DNA of 64,000 bases from Pseudonocardia nematodicida (GCF_040105385.1 NZ_JBEDNQ010000001.1:496001-560000); one strand, 5' to 3'; counted from the stretch's first letter, positions 34,549 through 43,110 are shown. Numbers and translations: made by a program. Notes: generated by a model not told the origin, from the sequence alone.

Positions 34549-35302
34549 TGCGTGGCCCGCCCGCCACGTAGACGACCTGGCCGTTGACGAACGACGAGCG
34601 CTCGTCGACGAAGAACGAGACCGTGTGCGCGATGTCCTCGGGGGTCCCGGCCCGCTGGACCGGGATCTCCGAGGCACGCGCCGCCCGGAACGCCTCCCAG
34701 TCCTGACCGAGCCGCTCCGCGGTCGCCTTCGTCATCTCCGAGGCGATGAACCCCGGCGCGATGCAGTTCGCCGTGACGCCGAACTTGCCCAGCTCGATCG
34801 CCAGGGTCTTGGTGAAGCCCTGCAGCCCGGCCTTCGCGGTGGCGTAGTTCGCCTGCCCCCGGTTGCCCAGCGCCGAGACCGACGACAGGTTCACCACCCG
34901 GCCCCAGCCGGCCTCGACCATCGACTTCTGGATCCCCCGGGTCATCAGGAACGCGCCCTTGAGGTGCACGCCCATCACCGCGTCCCAGTCGTCGTCGGAC
35001 ATCTTGAACAGCAGGTTGTCCTTGGTGATGCCGGCGTTGTTGACCAGGATCGTCGGCGGGCCCAGCCGCTCGGTGACCGCCCCGACCGCCGCCTCGACCG
35101 CGGCCCGGTCCGACACGTCGGCGCCGAACGCCGCGGCGGTGCCGCCCGCGCCCTCGATCGCCTCGACGGTCGCCTTCGCCGCCCTCTCCTCGAGGTCCAG
35201 CACCGCGACCCGGTGCCCGTCGGCCGCCAGCCGGAGTGCGGTCGCGGCCCCGATCCCCCGGGCTGCTCCGGTGACGACGGCGGTCCTCTGCTGCGGGGTC
35301 AT
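34544..35302 (-). CDS. 3-oxoacyl-ACP reductase FabG-like short-chain dehydrogenase
   Basis: This 252-residue SDR has the cofactor motif TGAARGIG, the NNAGI motif, the serine in VVNLSSVSALGNRGQ and the catalytic YATAK. The stretch ITKDNLLFKMSDDDWDAVMG is close to true FabG proteins, which reduce 3-oxoacyl-ACP (or -CoA) with NADPH. ATG 35302 follows a GAGGAGAGCCC ribosome site. It is monocistronic; an acetoacetyl-CoA reductase role is equally possible. Confidence 0.9.
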   Translation of the reverse strand: MTPQQRTAVVTGAARGIGAATALRLAADGHRVAVLDLEERAAKATVEAIEGAGGTAAAFGADVSDRAAVEAAVGAVTERLGPPTILVNNAGITKDNLLFKMSDDDWDAVMGVHLKGAFLMTRGIQKSMVEAGWGRVVNLSSVSALGNRGQANYATAKAGLQGFTKTLAIELGKFGVTANCIAPGFIASEMTKATAERLGQDWEAFRAARASEIPVQRAGTPEDIAHTVSFFVDERSSFVNGQVVYVAGGPRT

Positions 35303-35366
35303 GGGCTCTCCTCGGGTCTCGGCGGCGGTGCCGCAGTCGATCGTGTCACGGGTGCGGAGCGGACGG

Positions 35367-35385
35367 CGTGGTGTCCCTCACCACG
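35367..35385. promoter_or_regulatory. Inverted repeat in the fabG/methyltransferase divergent region
   Basis: CGTGGTG-TCCCT-CACCACG is a perfect 7-bp inverted repeat with a 5-nt spacer. It lies 65 bp from the fabG-like start and about 63 bp before the methyltransferase start, a position suited to an operator. Confidence 0.35.
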
Positions 35386-35447
35386 AACGGGGCACCGCAT
35401 ATTCCACTAGCGTCGTGTGGGCCCGTTCCCGACCAGGAAGGTTTTTC

Positions 35448-36206
35448 ATGGTTGAGCGTTCTGGACCCCCTTACCGGCTGGCCCTGCCCGAACCCGGCCA
35501 GACCTACGAGCAGGACGTCGAGTACTGCGTTCTCGACACCGGCTCCGGATGGGAGGAGTACCGCTTCCACGACTACGACCGGCTCTACCGGGTCCCCGGC
35601 CTCTACGAGAAGCTGTTCTACGACATCCTGCAGTGCCAGTCGCCGCCGGTGGTGTGCGACCTGCTCGCCGCGCACCTCGGGGAGCCCGCCGGGCTCGCGC
35701 TGTCCGATGTCCGAGTCCTCGACGTCGGCGCCGGCAACGGCATCGTCGCCGAGGAGCTGCGCTCGCGCGGCGTCGGCGCGGTGGTCGGCATCGACATCAT
35801 CCCGGAGGCCCGCGCGGCCGCCGAGCGCGACCGCCCGGGCGTCTACGCCGACTACCACGTCGTCGACCTCACCGCACTGGACGACGACAAGGCGGAGACC
35901 ATCGCCGCCGGCGGTTTCGACGCGATGACCTGCGTGGCCGCGCTGGGCTTCGGCGACATCCCGCCCGAGGCGTTCCGCGTCGCCTTCGACATGGTCGCGG
36001 TGGACGGCATCGTCGCCTTCACCCTGCGCGACGATTTCCTGACCGACGGCGACACCACCGGCTTCGCCGGTCTGATCGGCTCCATGCTGGGGTCCGGCGA
36101 GCTCGAGCAGCTCGGCTCCACGGTCTACCAGCACCGGCTCGCGACCTCCCGCGACCCGCTGCACTACCGGGCCGTCGTGGCCCGCAAGCGCTCCGCGCGC
36201 GTGTAG
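35448..36206 (+). CDS. Class I SAM-dependent methyltransferase
   Basis: The 252-residue protein carries the Rossmann-like motif I VRVLDVGAGNGIVAEELRSRG (first residues of the fold at about 87), an acidic strand-2 end (VVGIDIIPEARAAAE) and a CVAALGFGDIPPEAF motif IV region. The N-terminal 80 residues (YRFHDYDRLYRVPGLYEKLF) are a lid typical of a small actinobacterial family of unknown substrate. AGGAAGG precedes ATG 35448. A strong hairpin follows the gene. Confidence 0.82.
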   Translation: MVERSGPPYRLALPEPGQTYEQDVEYCVLDTGSGWEEYRFHDYDRLYRVPGLYEKLFYDILQCQSPPVVCDLLAAHLGEPAGLALSDVRVLDVGAGNGIVAEELRSRGVGAVVGIDIIPEARAAAERDRPGVYADYHVVDLTALDDDKAETIAAGGFDAMTCVAALGFGDIPPEAFRVAFDMVAVDGIVAFTLRDDFLTDGDTTGFAGLIGSMLGSGELEQLGSTVYQHRLATSRDPLHYRAVVARKRSARV

Positions 36207-36213
36207 TACCGGC

Positions 36214-36254
36214 GCGCCCGCGTCGGGGAGCACTGCCGCGCCCGACGCGGGCGC
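36214..36254 (+). terminator. Strong GC-rich hairpin after the methyltransferase gene
   Basis: Fourteen-base perfect arms, GCGCCCGCGTCGGG (36214-36227) and its complement (36241-36254), flank a 13-nt loop and start 8 nt after the stop. The right arm is followed by TTCATT. It insulates the next gene's iron-box promoter from read-through. Confidence 0.75.
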
Positions 36255-36268
36255 CTTCATTCCGCCGG

Positions 36269-36287
36269 TAAGGAAAGCCTGGCTAAT
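36269..36287 (+). promoter_or_regulatory. Candidate DtxR/IdeR iron box
   Basis: TAAGGAAAGCCTGGCTAAT agrees with the actinobacterial iron-box consensus at 11 of 19 positions, including the AGG..AGCCT core. It abuts the ATG at 36290 of a siderophore-binding lipoprotein gene. Such a location would let iron-loaded DtxR/IdeR block transcription; it also suggests a leaderless or near-leaderless transcript. Confidence 0.5.
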
Positions 36288-36289
36288 GT

Positions 36290-37285
36290 ATGCCCGTGTT
36301 GAGACAGCTTCTCCCCTTCGTCGCGCTCTGCGGCCTGCTCGCCGGGTGCGCCTCCGCGCCGTCCGACGACGATGCCGCCGGCGCCGCCGACCCCGCGGGC
36401 GCCGGTTTCCCCGTCTCCGTCGAGCACGCCTTCGGGACCACCGAGATCCCGGCCGAGCCCACCCGGGTCGTCGCGCTCGGTGTGACCGACGCCGACCCGC
36501 TGCTGGCGCTGGGCGTCACGCCGGTCGCGACCGCGGCCTACACCTTCTACGAGGACGACGGCGGGCTCGGCCCGTGGGCGCGGGACCTCGTCGAGGGCGA
36601 GCCGCCGCAGGTGCTCACCGGCGACCCGAACCCGGAGCAGCTGGCCGCGCTGGCCCCGGACCTGATCGTCGCGGTGACCGCCGGCATCGACCAGCAGACC
36701 TACGACGTGCTCTCCGCGATCGCCCCGGTCCTCGCCCGCCCGGCCGACACCATCGACTTCGGGGTGCCGCGCGACGCGCAGACCCGCGCCGTCGCCGCCG
36801 CGCTCGGCCGGACCGAGCAGGGCGAGGAGCTGATCGACGCGGCCGAGCAGGCGTTCACCGACGCGGTGAACGCGCACCCGGAGTTCGAGGGGCGGACCGC
36901 GAGCACCGTGCTGCCCTTCGACGGGACCTACGGCGCCTACACCCCGGTCGACACGCGCGGCCGGTTCACCGCCGACCTCGGCTTCACCCTGCCGCAGACC
37001 ATCGCGGACCTCGACGACGGCGACAGCTTCTACGTCGAGGTCTCCCCGGAGCGGGTCGGCCTGCTCGACGGCGACGTCCTGGTGATGCTCGCCGACGAGG
37101 GACCGGCCCAGGAGCAGGTCGACAACGACCAGGTCCTGGCGCAGGTCCCGGTGGTCGCCGACGGCCGGATGATCGTCCCGGACACCGACACCCGCGGCGC
37201 GATGACCTACAACAGCGTGCTGTCGGCGCCCTTCGCGCTGGAGCGGCTCGTCCCGCAGATCGCCGACGCGATCGGTCGTTCCTGA
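36290..37285 (+). CDS. Iron-siderophore ABC transporter substrate-binding lipoprotein
   Basis: This 331-residue protein has a lipoprotein signal (QLLPFVALCGLLAGC, cysteine at about 20) and the FecB/FepB-type fold: RVVALGVTDADPLLALGVTPV and PDLIVAVTAGIDQQTYDVLS. It should bind a ferric siderophore at the outer face of the membrane and pass it to a permease, but no permease or ATPase genes are adjacent, so it must share one encoded elsewhere. ATG 36290 or GTG 36296 may be the start. A candidate iron box lies immediately upstream. Confidence 0.88.
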   Translation: MPVLRQLLPFVALCGLLAGCASAPSDDDAAGAADPAGAGFPVSVEHAFGTTEIPAEPTRVVALGVTDADPLLALGVTPVATAAYTFYEDDGGLGPWARDLVEGEPPQVLTGDPNPEQLAALAPDLIVAVTAGIDQQTYDVLSAIAPVLARPADTIDFGVPRDAQTRAVAAALGRTEQGEELIDAAEQAFTDAVNAHPEFEGRTASTVLPFDGTYGAYTPVDTRGRFTADLGFTLPQTIADLDDGDSFYVEVSPERVGLLDGDVLVMLADEGPAQEQVDNDQVLAQVPVVADGRMIVPDTDTRGAMTYNSVLSAPFALERLVPQIADAIGRS

Positions 37286-37315
37286 CCCGGACGTTCCTGA
37301 CCTAGGGTCACCCGG

Positions 37316-38077
37316 GTGAGCCTCATGGAGCGATTCCGACTGGACGGCAGGGTCGCCGTCGTCACCGGTGCGTCCTCCGGCCTGGGGGTGACCTTCGCGC
37401 AAGGTCTCGCCGAGGCCGGCGCGGACCTGGTGCTCGGCGCCCGGCGTACCGACAAGCTGGCCGACACCGTCGCCCTGGTCGAGAAGGCCGGGCGGCGGGC
37501 GGTCGCCGTCGCCACCGACGTGGCGAGACCCGAGGACTGCCGGGCGCTGGCCCAGGCCGCGGTCGACGAGTTCGGCCGGCTCGACGTGCTGGTGAACAAC
37601 GCCGGCATCGGCACCGCCGTACCGGCGCTGAAGGAGACGCCCGAGCAGTTCACCCGGGTCGTCGACATCAACCTCAACGGCAGCTACTGGATGGCCCAGG
37701 CCTGCGCCGCCCACATGGGACCGGGCTCGAGCATCATCAACATCTCCAGCATCCTCGGCCTGACCACCGCCGGGCTGCCGCAGGCCGCCTACTCGGCCTC
37801 GAAGGCGGGGATCATCGGGCTGACCCGGGACCTGGCCCAGCAGTGGGCCACCCGCAAGGGGATCCGGGTCAACGCACTCGCGCCCGGGTTCTTCGAGTCC
37901 GAGATGACCGACTCCTACCAGCCCGGCTACCTGGAGAAGGTGACCGACCGGGTCCCGATGAGCCGGATCGGCGACCCGGCGGAGCTGACCGCGGCCGTCG
38001 TCTTCCTCGCCTCCGACGCGGGGGGCTACGTGACCGGCCAGACCATCCCGGTCGACGGCGGGCTGACCATCACCTGA
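37316..38077 (+). CDS. Short-chain dehydrogenase/reductase
   Basis: This 253-residue SDR shows TGASSGLG (about 19-26), NNAGIG, the catalytic serine in INISSILGL and YSASK, and ends with VTGQTIPVDGGLTIT, typical of classical SDRs using NAD(P). It most resembles gluconate 5-dehydrogenase or FabG-like enzymes; the substrate is open. GTG 37316 is used; ATG 37325 is possible. A tight GC palindrome follows the stop. Confidence 0.87.
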   Translation: MSLMERFRLDGRVAVVTGASSGLGVTFAQGLAEAGADLVLGARRTDKLADTVALVEKAGRRAVAVATDVARPEDCRALAQAAVDEFGRLDVLVNNAGIGTAVPALKETPEQFTRVVDINLNGSYWMAQACAAHMGPGSSIINISSILGLTTAGLPQAAYSASKAGIIGLTRDLAQQWATRKGIRVNALAPGFFESEMTDSYQPGYLEKVTDRVPMSRIGDPAELTAAVVFLASDAGGYVTGQTIPVDGGLTIT

Positions 38078-38081
38078 GCGC

Positions 38082-38098
38082 GGGCCGCCGGGCGGCCC
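38082..38098 (+). terminator. GC palindrome after the SDR gene
   Basis: GGGCCGCC-G-GGCGGCCC is a perfect 8-bp inverted repeat 4 nt after the SDR stop and 13 nt before the hemerythrin start. The loop would have to open part of the stem. It may act as a weak terminator or pause site. Confidence 0.4.
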
Positions 38099-38111
38099 TA
38101 GGCTGCGCCGG

Positions 38112-38651
38112 ATGGCGGACATCACGACCCTCATCCTGGACGACCACGCCTGGTTCCGGCGGCAGTTCGCGGCGCTCGACGAGCTCCAGGCCCGTCCCGG
38201 CAGCGACCCGCGCGAGCTGACCCGGATCTGGGACCCGCTCGCCGCCCGGCTCGACGTGCACGCGATCGCCGAGGAGGAGATCTTCTACCCGCAGCTGCTC
38301 CAGCATGGTGAGGACCCCGAGGACGAGACCCGCGACGCGATCGGGGACCACAACGAGATCCGCGACGGTGTCGCGAAGGCCGGCGCCGCCGCGGTCGGCT
38401 CGCAGGAATGGTGGGACGGTGTGTGGGACGCCCGCCGGGCCAACGACGAGCACATGGGCGAGGAGGAGAACGAGGGGCTGGCCAACTTCCGGCTGAACGC
38501 CACCATGGATCTGCGGGAGTCGCTGGGCCGCCGGTTCGCCGAGTTCATGGCGGCGCACCCGACGCCGGAGGACCTGGACAACTCCGACAAGGATCCCGAG
38601 GCCTATGTGGAGGCCGTCGAGGAGGAGATCGACCCGTCCACCTCCGGCTGA
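38112..38651 (+). CDS. Hemerythrin HHE-domain protein
   Basis: This 179-residue protein has histidines and carboxylates spaced as in hemerythrin four-helix bundles: ILDDHAWFRRQF, LDVHAIAEEEIFYPQL, IGDHNEIRDGV and DEHMGEEENEGL. These would ligate a di-iron centre for oxygen, nitric oxide or redox sensing. No signal or membrane segment is present. It lies alone between the SDR and the convergent P450 gene. The exact role in this family is unsettled. Confidence 0.87.
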   Translation: MADITTLILDDHAWFRRQFAALDELQARPGSDPRELTRIWDPLAARLDVHAIAEEEIFYPQLLQHGEDPEDETRDAIGDHNEIRDGVAKAGAAAVGSQEWWDGVWDARRANDEHMGEEENEGLANFRLNATMDLRESLGRRFAEFMAAHPTPEDLDNSDKDPEAYVEAVEEEIDPSTSG

Positions 38652-38676
38652 GACTGCGGGTCCCCTCCCTGTGGAG

Positions 38677-39798
38677 TCACCGGAGTTGCACGGGCAGCTC
38701 CGCCAGCCTGCTGCCGCCCGGTCCTGCCGGGTAGACCTCGACCAGCTCCTCCGACCCGCCGGCCGCGAGCCGGGCGTGCGGGAAGGCGTCGCGCAGCACC
38801 CGCAGCACGGTGCGCAGCTCCAGCCGGGCGAGGTGCGCGCCGACACAGAAGTGCGGCCCGTACCCGAACGACAGGTGCGGCCCAGCGAGGTCCCCGGCGT
38901 TGATGTCGCGCACGTCGACCAGTACCGGGGACCCGGCGGGCAGGCTGTGCCCGGCGAGCTCGGTCGCGGCGGTGGTGAAGCGCCACAGCGTGAACGGAGC
39001 CGGCGGGACGGCCCGCAGGACGTCGTCGACCAGCTCGTCGATCCCGTCGTCGGACACCCCGGTGAGGCCGGTGCCCAGAGCACGGGCCAGCAGCGAGCCC
39101 AGGGCGGCGTCGGTGGTGAGCTGCCCGGCGAAGACGAGTCCGAAGACCAGGTAACCGACCTGGTCGTCGGTGACCGGGTCGCCGTCGTCGGCCCGCAGCC
39201 GCTCCCGCAGCTCGGTCGCCAGGCCCGGACGCCCCACCGCGGCGGTGCAGGTGGCCTGCAGCCGGCCGAACGCGACGCCGCTCTCGGCCGGGTCGGGACT
39301 CCAGATCGCGCGGCAGGCCGCGGCCGCGTCGTCCAGCAGCTCCGGGGGCATGCCGACCAGCTCGGCGACCACGGTCAGCGGGTAGCGGGTGGTGAAGCCG
39401 GCCATCAGGTCGACCGGTCCGGGTCCCCCGAGGTCGTCCAGCAGGGTGCGGGCGAGCTCCTCGATCCGCCCGGCGTGCTCCGCGACCCGGCGGTGCCCCA
39501 GCAGCGGCGCGTGCGCCCGCCGCAGCCGGGTGTGCACCGGGCCGTCGGCGGTGGTGAGCGACAGCCGCTCGGCGGCGGGGGGCTCGAGGTCGGGCGTCCC
39601 GGCCGGGGCGAGTGCGGGGTCCTTGGTCAGCAGCGGGTCGGTGAGCACCCGGCGGGCGAGCTCCTCGTCGGTCACCACCCACACGGTGCCGCCGTCGGGG
39701 AGCGGGACCGGTACTACCGGGCCGTCTTTGCGCAGCACGGCGGTCCCGGGGTCGGGGGCGCCGACGGGGTGCGAGCGGGGAGCGAACGGGCCGGTCAT
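38677..39798 (-). CDS. Cytochrome P450 with aberrant conserved motifs
   Basis: This 373-residue protein has the heme-binding loop FGYGPHFCVGAHLARLEL with Cys318 and an otherwise recognisable P450 fold. Three standard features are off. The I-helix motif AGx(D/E)TT reads AGQLTT, so the acid is missing. The K-helix ExxR reads DVLR. The meander before the heme loop, normally NRDP..F..P..FD..R, is shortened to INAGDLAGPHLS. It is about 25 residues shorter than usual bacterial P450s. ATG 39798 lies 38 nt after the antiporter stop, so the two may be cotranscribed. No ferredoxin is nearby. Confidence 0.85.
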   Translation of the reverse strand: MTGPFAPRSHPVGAPDPGTAVLRKDGPVVPVPLPDGGTVWVVTDEELARRVLTDPLLTKDPALAPAGTPDLEPPAAERLSLTTADGPVHTRLRRAHAPLLGHRRVAEHAGRIEELARTLLDDLGGPGPVDLMAGFTTRYPLTVVAELVGMPPELLDDAAAACRAIWSPDPAESGVAFGRLQATCTAAVGRPGLATELRERLRADDGDPVTDDQVGYLVFGLVFAGQLTTDAALGSLLARALGTGLTGVSDDGIDELVDDVLRAVPPAPFTLWRFTTAATELAGHSLPAGSPVLVDVRDINAGDLAGPHLSFGYGPHFCVGAHLARLELRTVLRVLRDAFPHARLAAGGSEELVEVYPAGPGGSRLAELPVQLR

Positions 39799-39836
39799 GA
39801 CCACCACGATGGCAGCCGTTGCGGACGGTCGCCGTC

Positions 39837-41414
39837 CTAGTCGAGGAGCACCGAGCGCAGGTCCAGCCGGTGCAGCACCCGGTCGGCGGCGTGCGGGTCG
39901 ACGCCGGGCTCCCGGCGGGCCGCCAGCACCTCGGCGCGAGCCGCCGCGAGCGCGGAGGCCTGCGCCGCGTTGGCCTGCTCCCGCACCGCGCGCATGCCGG
40001 CGAACCGCTGCCGCTCGTCCTCCGACGGGCTCTCCCCCGACATCACCGCCTCGATGCGCTCCAGACGTTCCCGCAGCCGGGCGCCGACGTCGTCGGGCAG
40101 GCCCCGCACCTCCCGCTCGAAGTCGAGCGTGGCCATCGCCGCGCGCCGGGCCCGCAGCACGATCTCGCGCTCGGCGCGCTGCTCGGCCTCCGCCTCGTCG
40201 TCGATGCCGAGCGCGTGGACCAGGCCCGGCAGCGTGAACCCCGGCAGCAGCAGTGTCACCACCAGCACCGACACCGCGATCAGCACGAGCTCGGTGCGGC
40301 CCGGGAACGGCTCGCCGGCCGCGGTCGTGACCGGCAGGGACAGCGCCAGCGCGAGGGTGGCCAGCCCGCGCATCCCGCACCAGGACAGCAGCACCGCCTC
40401 CCGCCCGGTGAGCGGCGCGGCACCGGCGTCGTGGGCACGGCGCAGGAACCGCCACGCCGCGACCATCCACAGTGTCCGGACGGCGATCACCACGACACAG
40501 ACGACCGCGGCGTGCCCGAGCATCCGCGGCAGCTCGTCGCCGGCCGCGGTGACCACCTGGCGCAGGTCCAGCCCGATCAGGCCGAACGCGATACCGGTGA
40601 CGAGCACCTCGACGACGTCCCACAGCGACCGCTGGGTGAGCCGCTCGGTCGCGGCGTCGGCGTCCGCGGCGGCGCGCAGCTGCAGGGCCAGCACGACGAC
40701 CGCGATCACCCCGGACGCCCCCACCTCCTCGGCGGCCAGGTAGGTCGCGAACGGCAGCACCAGGGTCAGCGCGCTGCGCCCGGTCGTGTCGGTGAGCCGT
40801 CCCAGCACGGTGCGGGCGAGCCAGGCGATGCCGAGCCCGATGACGACCGCGCCCGCCGCACCGGCGACGAAGCGCACCCCCAGCCCGAGCGGGCTCAGCT
40901 CGTCGCCGGAGACGGTCGCGAGCACCGCCGCCTGGAAGATCACCAGGGCGGTGGCGTCGTTGAACAGGCCCTCGCTCTGCAGCACGGAGACCAGCCGGCG
41001 CGGGATCGGGACCCGTCCGGCGACGGCCTCCACCGCGACCGGGTCCGGTGGCGCGACCATCGCCCCGAGCGCGATGGCGGCGGTGACCGCGAGCCCCGGC
41101 ACCAGCAGCCAGGCCGTCGCGGCGACGGCCGTGGCGGTGACCAGCACCAGCGCGACGGCCAGCAGTGCGATGGTCCGCCACCGCGCACGGAACAGTGCCC
41201 ACGACGTCCGCTGCGCCGTCGCGAACAGCAGCGGCGGCAGGAACAGCGGCAGGATCAGCTCCGGGTCGACGCCGAACCCGTCGGGCAGGCCGGGCACCAC
41301 CGCGACGGCCGCGCCGAACACCACCATCAGCGCCGGCCACGGCAGCCGCAGCCGCTCCCCCACGCCCACCAGGACGACGGCGGCCAGCATCAACCCGACG
41401 ACGACCAGCAGCAT
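39837..41414 (-). CDS. CPA1-type Na+/H+ antiporter
   Basis: The protein (525 aa from ATG 41414; GTG 41420 is an alternative) has about 12-13 membrane helices, with the CPA1 core motifs ALGAMVAPPDPVAVEAV and SEGLFNDATALVIFQAAVL carrying the ND ion-binding pair. A cytosolic C-terminal tail of about 130 residues is helical and charged. It exchanges sodium or potassium for protons to control pH and ion content. A perfect inverted repeat lies just upstream of the start. The P450 gene follows closely. Confidence 0.92.
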   Translation of the reverse strand: MLLVVVGLMLAAVVLVGVGERLRLPWPALMVVFGAAVAVVPGLPDGFGVDPELILPLFLPPLLFATAQRTSWALFRARWRTIALLAVALVLVTATAVAATAWLLVPGLAVTAAIALGAMVAPPDPVAVEAVAGRVPIPRRLVSVLQSEGLFNDATALVIFQAAVLATVSGDELSPLGLGVRFVAGAAGAVVIGLGIAWLARTVLGRLTDTTGRSALTLVLPFATYLAAEEVGASGVIAVVVLALQLRAAADADAATERLTQRSLWDVVEVLVTGIAFGLIGLDLRQVVTAAGDELPRMLGHAAVVCVVVIAVRTLWMVAAWRFLRRAHDAGAAPLTGREAVLLSWCGMRGLATLALALSLPVTTAAGEPFPGRTELVLIAVSVLVVTLLLPGFTLPGLVHALGIDDEAEAEQRAEREIVLRARRAAMATLDFEREVRGLPDDVGARLRERLERIEAVMSGESPSEDERQRFAGMRAVREQANAAQASALAAARAEVLAARREPGVDPHAADRVLHRLDLRSVLLD

Positions 41415-41422
41415 CTGCACGC

Positions 41423-41440
41423 CGACACGATGCCGTGTCG
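41423..41440. promoter_or_regulatory. Inverted repeat at the antiporter/PEBP divergent region
   Basis: CGACACG-ATGC-CGTGTCG is a perfect 18-bp inverted repeat. It starts 9 bases before the antiporter ATG at 41414 and ends 79 bases before the PEBP gene start. It may be an operator for the antiporter or a hairpin over its ribosome site. Confidence 0.4.
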
Positions 41441-41518
41441 CGATCGCCGCGCAACGCACCGGGGCATGCCAGGATCGGGTGTCGCACGTATCCGCTCCAG
41501 ACGAGGAGGTCCCCGACC

Positions 41519-42052
41519 GTGCCCCGTAACCCCTACGACGAGCTCCCCCCGGTCCCGTCGTTCACCGTGACCAGTGACGACGTCGCCGACGGCACCGCGC
41601 TCGGCACCCCGCAGCTGTCCGGCATCTTCGGCGCCGGCGGCGAGGACGCCTCGCCGCAGCTGTCCTGGTCCGGCGCGCCCGAGGGCACGCAGTCCTACGT
41701 GGTCACCTGCTACGACCCGGACGCCCCGACCGGCTCCGGGTTCTGGCACTGGGCGGTGCTGAACATCCCCGCGTCGACGACCTCGCTGCCCGGCGGCGCG
41801 GGTGACGACACGGGGTCGGGCCTGCCCGGGGGCGCGGTGCAGCTGCCCAACGACGCCGGCCTCACCCGATTCCTCGGCGCCGCCCCGCCGCCCGGGCACG
41901 GCCCGCACCGCTACTTCTTCGCGGTGCACGCGCTCGACGTCCCGTCGCTGGACATCCCCGCGACCTCGACACCGGCGTTCCTGGCCTTCAACCTGTTCGG
42001 CCACACGATCGGCCGTGCGGTGCTGGTCGGGACGCACGCCAACCTGAGCTGA
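41519..42052 (+). CDS. YbhB/YbcL-type phosphatidylethanolamine-binding (PEBP) protein
   Basis: This 177-residue protein matches the bacterial Raf-kinase-inhibitor-like family: SPQLSWSGAPEGTQSYVVTCYDPDAPTGSGFWHWAVLNIP (parts from about 48 on) holds the DPDAP and HW ligand-pocket motifs, and HRYFFAVHALD is the other. No signal is present. Its ligand and role are unknown. GAGGAGG lies 9 nt before GTG 41519. It ends one base before the next gene's ATG. Confidence 0.92.
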   Translation: MPRNPYDELPPVPSFTVTSDDVADGTALGTPQLSGIFGAGGEDASPQLSWSGAPEGTQSYVVTCYDPDAPTGSGFWHWAVLNIPASTTSLPGGAGDDTGSGLPGGAVQLPNDAGLTRFLGAAPPPGHGPHRYFFAVHALDVPSLDIPATSTPAFLAFNLFGHTIGRAVLVGTHANLS

Positions 42053-42053
42053 G

Positions 42054-43052
42054 ATGCCCTCCTCCGGCCCCGACCCGGACGCGGTCGCCGCGGTGCTCTA
42101 CCGGGTCGCGCCGGAGGACTTCGTCGCCGAGCGGGACGCCCGCGTCGCCGAGGCCCGGGAGGCCGGCGACCGGTCCGCCGCCAAGGCGATCGGTGCGTTC
42201 CGCCGCCCGACCCGGGCGGCCTGGCTGACCAACCTGCTGGTCGCCGACTCGCCCGGTGAGGTCGACGGCCTGCTGGGCCTCGCCGGCCCGCTGGCCGAGG
42301 CCCAGCGCGCCCTGGACGGTGCCGCGCTGCGCCGGGTGTCCGCCCAGCGGAGCGCGCTCGTCGGAGCCCTGGTCCGCCGGGCGGCCCAGCTGGGCCGCGA
42401 CGCCGGGCACCGGGTCGACGGCGGGCTGGAGCGCGAGGTGCGCGCGATCCTGGATGCCGCACTCGCCGACGACGAGCTCGCCGGACGGGTGCGGTCCGGG
42501 CAGCTCGTGCGAGCCGAGCGGTACAGCGGGTTCGGGTTCGGCACCGAGGACGACGGCGGGGACGACGAGGGCGGCACGGGGCCGACGGAGGCCGGTGCCG
42601 GTGGCCGAGGCGGCCCACGTCGCGCGGGCGTCACGGACGCGAGCGGCGGGCGGGGTGGGGCCGGCTCAGGAGAAGCCGGTCGTCGCCGTGACCGCACCGC
42701 GGCCGGGCCCACGCAGGACCGGGACCGCGAACGGCGCGAGCAGCGTGAGCGGGCGCTCGCCGAGGCCCGCGAACAGCTCGAGCGCGCCCGCCTCGCCGCC
42801 GCGGACGCGACCCGTGAGCACGCCGACGCCCGCGAGCACGCGGAGGCCACCACCGAGCACCGGACCGCGGCCCACCGCCGAGTCGACGAGCTGCGCACCG
42901 AGCTCGACCGCGCCCGCGACGAGGCCGCCGAGGCCGACCGCGCGGCGAAGGTCGCCGAGCGCGACGCCGCCGCGGCCGACCGCCGGGCCCGTACGGCCGA
43001 GGCCGACGTCAGCCGTGCCGAGCAGACGGTCGCGAACGCGGAACAGGGCTGA
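42054..43052 (+). CDS. Uncharacterised actinobacterial coiled-coil protein
   Basis: I do not recognise a named family. The 332-residue protein has a conserved-looking helical N-terminal domain (1-155; YRVAPEDFVAERDARVAEAR, FRRPTRAAWLTNLLV), a Gly/Asp-rich linker (about 160-210), then an Ala/Arg/Glu-rich coiled coil to the end (about 220-332). The charge pattern suggests a long helix or helical pair, perhaps a scaffold. It starts one base after the PEBP stop and is likely cotranscribed with it. A short hairpin lies about 60 nt downstream. Confidence 0.75.
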   Translation: MPSSGPDPDAVAAVLYRVAPEDFVAERDARVAEAREAGDRSAAKAIGAFRRPTRAAWLTNLLVADSPGEVDGLLGLAGPLAEAQRALDGAALRRVSAQRSALVGALVRRAAQLGRDAGHRVDGGLEREVRAILDAALADDELAGRVRSGQLVRAERYSGFGFGTEDDGGDDEGGTGPTEAGAGGRGGPRRAGVTDASGGRGGAGSGEAGRRRDRTAAGPTQDRDRERREQRERALAEAREQLERARLAAADATREHADAREHAEATTEHRTAAHRRVDELRTELDRARDEAAEADRAAKVAERDAAAADRRARTAEADVSRAEQTVANAEQG

Positions 43053-43110
43053 CCGGCGCCCGTCGCCGGACCGTCTCCGCCCGCGCGAGATAGCCGAGGT
43101 CGACCGCGAT

